Assembly (NCBI GenBank): GCA_015231515.1
Contig: JADGBM010000004.1
Coordinates: 1-64,000 of the forward strand
Origin: Desulfobulbaceae bacterium
GTDB lineage: Bacteria; Desulfobacterota; Desulfobulbia; Desulfobulbales; VMSU01
DNA: 64,000 bases
Reading direction: 5' to 3'
Under the pieces are notes generated by a model that worked only from the letters and a program-made list of their open reading frames with translations, was not told where the DNA came from and made no database searches. Position 1 is the stretch's first letter, and each line of letters begins with the position of its first letter. A program made the position numbers and the translations under genes. This document shows positions 35,350 to 42,384 of the stretch, in pieces.

Positions 35350-37059
35350 TTAGTTAACCGGATTTTCACGATCATATTTTCTTGGTTTGTGGCATCCAAC
35401 AACGCAACCACCGCCTGTTGCGGTTTTAGTGAAGTCCATTGTGATTTTAAATTTTTTCTTAAATGTAAATGATTTTCGAATGTGCTTTTCTTGGTCTGAG
35501 GCATGGGTGTCGTGACATGTTATGCAGAATCGACCATTTTTATCGCGGTGAACATGAACAAAATGTAAGTTTCTTGTCCCATTTCTAAATCCGGTATCCA
35601 GACTATTGTTTTCTTCAATTACTTTACTGTTGTGACAACCAAAGCAGAGTTCAAAGTTTTTCGGATCATAATCTCCCTGATAGTTAAGAGAGTATTCGGC
35701 CCGGAGTAGATTTTTGTGATTAGAGCCATGCACTAAATGGCACTGGGCGCAATCGTTTGTTCTGACGGGGCCATGCTGAAATTGGCTTTCAGTAATGGTC
35801 TTTTTTATGTCAGGATGACATCTGAAACAGATCTCCTTTAGAGGTGCGTTAAGTTGTTTAGAGAAGTTTGATGAATGAGGCGTGTGGCATTCGGTACATT
35901 TGCCCTCCTGCACAGGTTTATGGGCAACCGTTGAATTTTCAATCTGATCTATGACTTGTGGGTCTGACTTAAGGTGGCAGCTTATGCATAATGCTTTAAG
36001 AGGATTTTGGACTGTCAGATATTTGCCGTTTTCATCTTTGGCTGTTTTCAAGTGATCATAAGAACTGGAGCCATGAGGGTCATGGCACAGGTTGCAGTCT
36101 TTGGAAACAGGTTCATGTACGTATTTACTCTCAAACTCTTCCTTTCGTATTTCATGACATTCAATGCATAAATCTTTACCTCCCTCAGAGAGAAGTCCTT
36201 TGAAATTAGAAATATGCGGTGAGTGACAGGCGCTACAGTCACCTGATTCAACAGGTTCATGCATAACCTTATGTTCGATAATGTTTTTGGTGTGACATCC
36301 CAGGCACAAATCAAGAATTGTATCTCTTTTTAAATGATAGGCAAGGTTAGACTCATGATGTTCGTGGCAGAGAAGACATTCTCCCTTTGTAACTGGAAAA
36401 TGAACATATTGACCCTCGTTTGTCATTGTGGCAGCCTCAACATGACAACGATAACAAAGTTCAGCGCGAACATTTACGACAAAATTAGTATGTTGAGTGC
36501 CGTGTGGATTGTGGCATTGGATGCAGTGCTGATCAGCAAAAGGGCCATGTTTGAACTCTTTTTTCTCTAGATTAGCGTGGCACTTGTCGGTTATGCATGA
36601 AAGGTTTTGTTGCACATATGTAAAGCCTACTTTTCCGGGGACTGATTTGGGGTGACATTTGTCACATTCCATAGTCAGTATGTTTTTGCTGTGTAGCACA
36701 AAAGGGGAGTGGGATTGAGGTTCTTTGGCAGCATCAGTAAGAAGTACAGAGTGACTGCCTGCGGCCGAACCATTTATGGTAATTGTGTTTTCTCCCGGCC
36801 TTAAATCAACGAGCTGACTAAAGGCCTTGTTCGTGACAAAAGTACTGTAGTCATTAACGCCGCTACTGTTCTTAACTGTAATTTTGATGTTTGTTGAGCC
36901 TTGTGGCGCAATACCAACGACCTGAATTGTTGACTGGGTAACAGACGATTTGTCTGGAGGGTAAATAAGAGTGGCGTCGGCAGCCTGAACATCGGGGCAT
37001 AGCGTTGTCAGGTTCAGTACAAGAAGTGCAAGTATTGCAAACAGTTTGTTTACCGTCAT
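35350..37059 (-). CDS. Exported multihaem cytochrome c with up to 16 haem sites
   Basis: A 569-aa protein: signal peptide (ends D-V-Q-A-A), an N-terminal beta-sandwich (about 28-105; L-I-Y-P-P-D-K-S-S-V-T-Q-S-T-I-Q-V-V-G, Ig-like), then 14 CXXCH motifs in doubled-CXXCH context, one CX4CH (C-I-T-D-K-C-H) near the start of the haem region and one CX3CH (C-V-V-G-C-H) near the C-terminus. First gene of the minus-strand operon cytochrome / thioredoxin-TPR / cytochrome / thioredoxin-TPR. Ribosome site AGGATA precedes the ATG. The Ig-like domain may anchor it to a partner or surface. Confidence 0.9.
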   Translation of the reverse strand: MTVNKLFAILALLVLNLTTLCPDVQAADATLIYPPDKSSVTQSTIQVVGIAPQGSTNIKITVKNSSGVNDYSTFVTNKAFSQLVDLRPGENTITINGSAAGSHSVLLTDAAKEPQSHSPFVLHSKNILTMECDKCHPKSVPGKVGFTYVQQNLSCITDKCHANLEKKEFKHGPFADQHCIQCHNPHGTQHTNFVVNVRAELCYRCHVEAATMTNEGQYVHFPVTKGECLLCHEHHESNLAYHLKRDTILDLCLGCHTKNIIEHKVMHEPVESGDCSACHSPHISNFKGLLSEGGKDLCIECHEIRKEEFESKYVHEPVSKDCNLCHDPHGSSSYDHLKTAKDENGKYLTVQNPLKALCISCHLKSDPQVIDQIENSTVAHKPVQEGKCTECHTPHSSNFSKQLNAPLKEICFRCHPDIKKTITESQFQHGPVRTNDCAQCHLVHGSNHKNLLRAEYSLNYQGDYDPKNFELCFGCHNSKVIEENNSLDTGFRNGTRNLHFVHVHRDKNGRFCITCHDTHASDQEKHIRKSFTFKKKFKITMDFTKTATGGGCVVGCHKPRKYDRENPVN

Positions 37060-37073
37060 AATTGTTATATCCT

Positions 37074-37143
37074 GATTACAGTGATTTTCTAAATGAAACT
37101 CACAATGTGTACTTATTAAAACATGAGGTGTTCTTGTAAGAAC
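37074..37143. promoter_or_regulatory. Candidate operator region of the minus-strand cytochrome operon
   Basis: The 241-bp spacer holds GATTACAG (37074-37081, 7 of 8 bases of the AATTACAG box) and an inverted repeat GTTCTT-GT-AAGAAC (37130-37143). No clear -35/-10 or -24/-12 pair is visible on either strand, so these are only candidate regulator sites. Confidence 0.3.
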
Positions 37144-37321
37144 GTCACTTTATCAGAAGATTGTATAAAACGGTGGCAATAAAATCCAGTTAATATTTGA
37201 AGATTGTGTATGAAATTTTTTTTAATATTATTTCTTGCTAAGTGAGAAATAATATTCATAAAATGTATCCATATTTGTCAGCTATTATTTCACTATTCTG
37301 TTGTTAACGACGAGTTACTAT

Positions 37322-39454
37322 ATGTCTTTTTTGCCCGAAAAAGAGAAAAATTCATACCTCATTCAGATTGTTGATGACGACAAAATTCTGAGGGAGATTC
37401 TATGCTTAGGGATGTCCAAGGCCGGATTTTTCGTCGCTGAAGCCTCAGATGGCCTTGAGGCGATTAATGATTTTGAAAAGATTCAGCCCGATGTGGTTCT
37501 TCTCGATGTGATTATGCCTAAAATTAGCGGTTTTTCTGTGTGTGAGCGGATACGCCAACTGCCTGGTGGTGAACGTGTACCAATAATTATGATCACAGGT
37601 CAGGATGATTATCAGTCAATTAACAAGGCTTTTGATTGTGGTGCGACAGATTTTGTTGTTAAGCCGATAAACCCTCTCCTGTTAAGCTATCGCATTCGCT
37701 ATATTCTTCGCGCCAATCAGGCTATTAATGAGTTGTCGTTAAATCAGGTTCAGCTTGCTACTGCAAGGGAAATTGCCCGTTTACATAATTGGGAGTGGCG
37801 TCTGGCAGATAATAGATTGACCTGGGGAGATGAAATGTGCCGTGTGTGTTCTCTTGACCCAACGCATCCCCCCGAATTGTATAAAGATTTCCTGAATATT
37901 GTCCATGAAGATGACAGATATGATGTTGATACCGCACTTATTGAAGCACTTTCCAAAAATAAGAGTTTTTCTTTTGAACACCGAGTGCTCACCCCAACGG
38001 GTGATGAACTGATTCTTAAACAGGATGGGACAATTCTGACATCGTCAAAATCTGTACCGGTTAAGGTTCTGTTTACCTGTCAAGACATTACTGAACGCGT
38101 TAAAACTGAGGAAAAAATTAAGTTTCTGGCCTATTATGATCGTTTAACAGGTCTGCCCAACAGGGTTCTTTTTAAAGAACATTTAGGGTCATCGATCTCA
38201 AAATCACGAAGAAATGGTCAATACCTGTCTGTAATGTTTATAGATATTGATAACTTCAGAGCAATCAATGATACTTTTGGCCGTGACGTAGGTGATTTAA
38301 TACTCCAGAAAATATCCCATCGAATTCGTGATTGCCTGCGCCGTTCAGATACCGCAGCTAATGTTAGTGAGCATGATATCACTGCCCGATTCGGGGCTGA
38401 TGAGTTCGGGCTCATTCTTGAGTGTCTGAAAGATATGGCAGATGCTGCGATTGTTGCACGCCGGCTCATAGAATACATAACAAAGGTAATTGTCCATGAG
38501 GGCAATGAGATATTTTTAAACTGTAGAATTGGACTTTCAGTTTTCCCTAATGATGGTGAAACGGTTAAAGAGTTGATGAAAACGGCTGATTCTGCCTTGT
38601 CCAGCGCTAAAGAACTTGAAAAAAACTCATACCAATTTTACACAGCCGATCTTAACACAAAGGCATTTGCACGTTTTGCCCTTGAAACAAGTTTACGCAA
38701 GGCTGTTGATTGTCAACAGTTTAAGCTGCTCTATCAACCCCAGATTAATCTGAACACGGGTGAGGTTGTTGGTGTCGAAGCTTTGATCCGCTGGGTTCAT
38801 CCTGAAATGGGGGTGATCTCTCCGATGGAGTTTATTCCATTAGCAGAGGACTCGGGCCTGATAATTCCCATTGGTAAATGGGTAATGCTCACAGCCTGCA
38901 AACAATGTAAAACCTGGCAGGACAATGGTCACCGCATTAAAACAGCTATAAACTTATCTGCCGGTCAGTTCAAGAAAGATAGTTTGATCAACTCTATCAG
39001 GGAGGTGCTCTATATCTCAAATGTAGATCCAACCTTAATTGAGTTCGAAATTACCGAGTCAATGCTGATGGATGATGCTGAAGGAAGCATCACTTTGCTG
39101 AAGGAGCTGAGTCATCTAGGATGCACTATTTCAATAGATGATTTCGGGACGGGGTATTCGTCTTTAAACTATTTGAAACGATTTCCGGTGGACGTACTAA
39201 AGGTAGATCGTTCCTTTGTGAAAGACTTAGGGACAAATAAAGACGATGCTCTTATTGTAAAGGCGATTGTTACATTGGCCCACAATTTAGATCTGGAAGT
39301 TGTGGCCGAGGGTGTTGAGAAAAAAGAACATCTCACCTACCTGCGCGATTTAGACTGTGATATTATTCAAGGTTTTCTGGTCAGTAAGCCAGTTGCACCT
39401 GAGGATGTTGTCGCCTATTTCCCCGATTGGAATATAAACTCCCTTTTCACCTAA
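37322..39454 (+). CDS. Response regulator with PAS, degenerate GGDEF and EAL domains (probable c-di-GMP phosphodiesterase)
   Basis: A 710-aa cytoplasmic protein: receiver (about 10-130, phosphoacceptor D62 in L-L-D-V), PAS-like (about 145-265), GGDEF-like and EAL. The cyclase signature reads G-A-D-E-F, a change that usually lowers or removes activity, while the EAL domain keeps E-A-L-I-R-W, D-D-F-G-T-G-Y-S-S and the K-V-D-R-S-F segment expected of active phosphodiesterases. Net effect is therefore probably c-di-GMP breakdown. The ATG at 37322 is chosen over an in-frame TTG at 37301. Divergent from the cytochrome operon; no kinase adjacent. Confidence 0.9.
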   Translation: MSFLPEKEKNSYLIQIVDDDKILREILCLGMSKAGFFVAEASDGLEAINDFEKIQPDVVLLDVIMPKISGFSVCERIRQLPGGERVPIIMITGQDDYQSINKAFDCGATDFVVKPINPLLLSYRIRYILRANQAINELSLNQVQLATAREIARLHNWEWRLADNRLTWGDEMCRVCSLDPTHPPELYKDFLNIVHEDDRYDVDTALIEALSKNKSFSFEHRVLTPTGDELILKQDGTILTSSKSVPVKVLFTCQDITERVKTEEKIKFLAYYDRLTGLPNRVLFKEHLGSSISKSRRNGQYLSVMFIDIDNFRAINDTFGRDVGDLILQKISHRIRDCLRRSDTAANVSEHDITARFGADEFGLILECLKDMADAAIVARRLIEYITKVIVHEGNEIFLNCRIGLSVFPNDGETVKELMKTADSALSSAKELEKNSYQFYTADLNTKAFARFALETSLRKAVDCQQFKLLYQPQINLNTGEVVGVEALIRWVHPEMGVISPMEFIPLAEDSGLIIPIGKWVMLTACKQCKTWQDNGHRIKTAINLSAGQFKKDSLINSIREVLYISNVDPTLIEFEITESMLMDDAEGSITLLKELSHLGCTISIDDFGTGYSSLNYLKRFPVDVLKVDRSFVKDLGTNKDDALIVKAIVTLAHNLDLEVVAEGVEKKEHLTYLRDLDCDIIQGFLVSKPVAPEDVVAYFPDWNINSLFT

Positions 39455-39533
39455 TGTAAGTCATACAGCCCTCAGAACTTCCATTTTCCACCTGCATTTT
39501 CTCTAATAACCGGTTCACAGCTGTGACAATCTA

Positions 39534-40511
39534 TTAAGCCATTGTTACCCACTGCTGAAGTTTTGCGGATTTTCTACAGGCATCGCATATTTTAACTGCA
39601 GCAAGTCCGTCCTCACCAGAAATTGGGTTGTCCCCTTTGCCAGTTAGAAAAAGATGCCAGTCTCTTAAAAGCGGAAGTATGGCAGGCGACGAAGGCCCGC
39701 GGTAAATTTCAGTGGTCCCCATTCCTCTAAGAAATTGCACGAAACCGTGGATCTGATCACCTTGAAGTTGTCCCAAACTGCCGGTAAACTCATAGCGGGC
39801 AGAGCGGGCGGGTGTTACTTTGCTTGACTCGATAATACCAACCATGCCATTATCCATCTCAATCTGAGCAGTTACCAGGTCTTCCAAGTTGGGGTTATAC
39901 AATTTAAAGGACGAGGCGTGGACGCGTTTAACCTCTAGGCCAGTAATATAGCGTAAGGCATCAAACAGATGAACCGCTGTATGAAAAATTACACCCGCGC
40001 CAGCTTGTTTTGGGTCTGTGAGCCAGGGTATCGATGAGGGTTCAAGTCTGTGAGTGGCAGAAAAAGCATGTGGTACGCCGATACGAACAAACTCTTTTTT
40101 AAGAGTTTGAATAACGTTATTGTAACGAAGTGTTTGGCCGATGGTTAGCGCAAGTTTGGACTCTTTGAATGTATCAACAATGTGTTGAGCATCTTCCATG
40201 GTTGTTGCTAAGGGTTTTTCTAAGAGTAGTTTTTTGTTGTGGCTGAGGCAGGTGTCAGCAATCTGTTTATTAAGATATGGTGGTGTAACAGAAATAACAG
40301 CGTCAATCGTCGGACTGGCAATAAGTTCTGTGAAATTTGGGAAAAACTCCGTGTTGAACTCTCTAGCTTGTGCTATGCCCTTATCTGAAGAACTCCGACT
40401 GATACCTTGTAAGTAAAACTGCTTTTTAAGGTCATTGACTATATGTTTTACATATCGGCTGCCGTGATTACCAGTGCCAATAACCCCAACATTAATTTTA
40501 TCAAAACTCAT
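39534..40511 (-). CDS. Gfo/Idh/MocA-family NAD(P)-dependent oxidoreductase
   Basis: A 325-aa cytoplasmic enzyme: N-terminal Rossmann fold (V-G-V-I-G-T-G-N-H-G at about 8-17), the E-K-P-L-A-T motif with the catalytic-type lysine, and the C-terminal alpha/beta domain with A-G-x-G-V-I-F-H-T-A-V-H-L-F-D. The substrate is probably a sugar or related polyol but cannot be told from the sequence. It lies 7 bp after ftsB on the same strand and is not evidently related to it. Confidence 0.87.
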   Translation of the reverse strand: MSFDKINVGVIGTGNHGSRYVKHIVNDLKKQFYLQGISRSSSDKGIAQAREFNTEFFPNFTELIASPTIDAVISVTPPYLNKQIADTCLSHNKKLLLEKPLATTMEDAQHIVDTFKESKLALTIGQTLRYNNVIQTLKKEFVRIGVPHAFSATHRLEPSSIPWLTDPKQAGAGVIFHTAVHLFDALRYITGLEVKRVHASSFKLYNPNLEDLVTAQIEMDNGMVGIIESSKVTPARSARYEFTGSLGQLQGDQIHGFVQFLRGMGTTEIYRGPSSPAILPLLRDWHLFLTGKGDNPISGEDGLAAVKICDACRKSAKLQQWVTMA

Positions 40512-40518
40512 AGATGAC

Positions 40519-40815
40519 TCATTTCTTTTTAAACTCGAAGATTATCTCATTCTCCTTTAAAAGACCATACTCCTTACGGGCAAAATCTTCAACATACTGT
40601 CTATCACCCTTTAATTTCGCAATTTCATCATTGAGTGACTTGTTTTGAGTCGAGATGTTTTCGATGTCAGCAGAAACCTTGTCAATTTCTTCACTGATGT
40701 GCGAGTACTTGTTTGCACCGTAGGGCGCAAACAAAATCCAGAGAAGTAATACGATAAGGCTGGTGCCGACAAACCAAATAAGCGTTTTATATTTTTTGAG
40801 TTTATATGTTCGCAT
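40519..40815 (-). CDS. ftsB: Septum formation initiator protein (FtsB/DivIC family)
   Basis: A 98-aa bitopic protein: a short basic N-terminus, one TM (about 11-30), then a coiled coil (about 38-68) and the conserved tail Y-V-E-D-F-A-R-K-E-Y-G-L-L-K-E-N-E-I-I-F. FtsB forms a complex with FtsL and FtsQ at the division site. The size fits the family. Divergent from the DUF523 gene. Confidence 0.85.
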   Translation of the reverse strand: MRTYKLKKYKTLIWFVGTSLIVLLLWILFAPYGANKYSHISEEIDKVSADIENISTQNKSLNDEIAKLKGDRQYVEDFARKEYGLLKENEIIFEFKKK

Positions 40816-40896
40816 GATTCACATGATAATTATGTTTATAATAAAATGGGAAAACTGATTTAACTTTTCCAACTTATAACTACCACGGATTTTGAT

Positions 40897-41307
40897 ATGG
40901 CTTCAACCCCTTTATTTATAGTCAGCGCCTGTCTTTTAGGGATTAATTCACGTTATGACGGGCAATGCAAGCCAAATAGGTACTGTCTTGAAATTTGCAA
41001 AACAACCCATGTTGTGCCAATCTGTCCGGAGCAGTTAGGGGGGTTGTCGACACCACGCACTGCCGCAGATATCGTGGGTGGCGATGGTAACGATGTCTTA
41101 GAGGGAAAAGCAAAGATCATTACCCGCGATGGTTGTGATGTAACATCAAATTTTATTGAAGGGGCGTACCAAGTATTGAAAATTGCCCAAATGCATAATG
41201 TAGAAGCGGTACTCCTGAAAAGTAAAAGCCCAAGCTGTGGTGTTAAGATTCTAGGGGTCACGGCAGCACTTCTAAAAAAACATGGGTATTCTCTTCGAGA
41301 ATATTAA
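40897..41307 (+). CDS. DUF523 family protein, internally shortened near the C-terminus
   Basis: A 136-aa protein with the DUF523 marks V-S-A-C-L-L-G-x-x-x-R-Y-D-G, C-P-E-Q-L-G-G-L-x-T-P-R, A-D-I-V-G-G-D-G and K-S-K-S-P-S-C-G. Some members of this family bind an iron-sulfur cluster and act as thiouracil desulfurases; this one may keep the three conserved cysteines (Cys12, Cys43 and the one in S-P-S-C-G). The usual ~15-20-residue stretch after S-P-S-C-G (with I-Y-D-G) is missing: the protein jumps to V-K-I-L-G-V-T-A-A-L-L. The last 71 bp are repeated at 53232-53302. The gene may be a reconstituted or damaged copy. Confidence 0.85.
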   Translation: MASTPLFIVSACLLGINSRYDGQCKPNRYCLEICKTTHVVPICPEQLGGLSTPRTAADIVGGDGNDVLEGKAKIITRDGCDVTSNFIEGAYQVLKIAQMHNVEAVLLKSKSPSCGVKILGVTAALLKKHGYSLREY

Positions 41308-41308
41308 T
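41238..41308 (+). repeat. 71-bp direct repeat, left copy (DUF523 3' end)
   Basis: Matches 53232-53302 at 70 of 71 positions in the same orientation; the only mismatch is A at 41248 against T at 53242. It covers the last ~23 codons and stop of the DUF523 gene. The two copies bracket the chemosensory/TA segment, as attachment-site or recombination duplications do. Confidence 0.9.
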
Positions 41309-41469
41309 GATCGTATTTGTCATGATAGAGATGTGCTTAGATTTGCAATTATTCGATGAAGACGCTGTTCAATATAAATTTTGATCTTTAAAAATAATAT
41401 GCAATAATAAATATACTGTTCATGGCATAGAAAAATTGACAAAACCTATAATTATTAAGGAGATTTTTA

Positions 41470-42261
41470 ATGAAACGATTTTTATGTTTAATGGGATCTG
41501 TACTGACAATTCTTTGTTTTAGCGCACATACCTCTGCGGAAGTCATTGAAATAGTTGGTACGGGTGATGGTGTAAATATCCTCAAATCTTTAGGTGAAGC
41601 CTTTACCAAACAAAATCCTGGAGTAGATATATCTGTCCCCGAAAGTATTGGATCCGGGGGGGCTGTGAAATCTGTAGGTGGAGACCTGAACGTGCTTGGT
41701 CGTGTCGCTCGAACTATAAAAGACAAGGAAAAACATTTCGGTCTTATCTATAAACCATATGCGAAGGTTCCTGTTGTCATTGTTGTGAGCAAAGAAGTTC
41801 CTGTTGATAATCTCAGTTACCAGCAGGTTGTTGATATTTTTAGCGGTGAGATAACCAACTGGAAAGATGTTGGTGGCAATGAAGATAGCATTAAGGTGGT
41901 TAAGCGTGAAGACGGAGATTCTTCACTGCAAAATCTACGAAAGCAAATGCCTGGTTTCAAGGATATTCAATTTGTCAGTACTGCTAGAACCGCTTTCAGC
42001 ACCCCTGAAAATTTTGAACTTATTGGTCAAAAAACAAGGACTATAGGTTTTGGCCCCTTTGATGTTGCGAAATTTGAATCCGTTAAAATTCTGAAAATTA
42101 ATGGGAAGTTGCCTTCTGAAGAAGACTATGAACTCTTTGGAACACTCGGACTTATTTATAAAGAGGTAAATAATAAGGGCAACATCAAAAAATTTATTGA
42201 TTTTGCCACTTCATCATCTGCTCGTGAAGCAATTATTGCCCGAGGTGGATCGCCTTTATAG
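41470..42261 (+). CDS. PstS-like periplasmic substrate-binding protein
   Basis: A 263-aa exported protein (signal ends T-S-A) of the phosphate-binding PBP-like family: I-V-G-T-G-D-G-V-N-I-L near the N-terminus, the S-I-G-S-G-G-A-V-K anion-loop analogue, and I-F-S-G-E-I-T-N-W-K-D-V-G-G, a near-consensus PstS box. AAGGAG lies just upstream of the start. No pstCAB permease genes are near, and it converges on a chemosensory operon, so a sensing role is possible. The ligand is presumed phosphate or another oxyanion. Confidence 0.85.
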   Translation: MKRFLCLMGSVLTILCFSAHTSAEVIEIVGTGDGVNILKSLGEAFTKQNPGVDISVPESIGSGGAVKSVGGDLNVLGRVARTIKDKEKHFGLIYKPYAKVPVVIVVSKEVPVDNLSYQQVVDIFSGEITNWKDVGGNEDSIKVVKREDGDSSLQNLRKQMPGFKDIQFVSTARTAFSTPENFELIGQKTRTIGFGPFDVAKFESVKILKINGKLPSEEDYELFGTLGLIYKEVNNKGNIKKFIDFATSSSAREAIIARGGSPL

Positions 42262-42384
42262 GTGAAATACACTAACTCTAATTACTTCTACTTGTCAAAA
42301 CCAAAAGTTTTACACATAAGTGAAAAAAATTGTTTTTGAAGAATAGTTATAAAATACAAGCAGTGTTCAAAAACGACTTTTGGT

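Noticed and set aside
42300..42384. Terminator between the PstS-like gene and cheB-cheR
   Set aside because: Only loose CAAAAC/GTTTTTG complementarity is present; no stem with a T tract could be supported.
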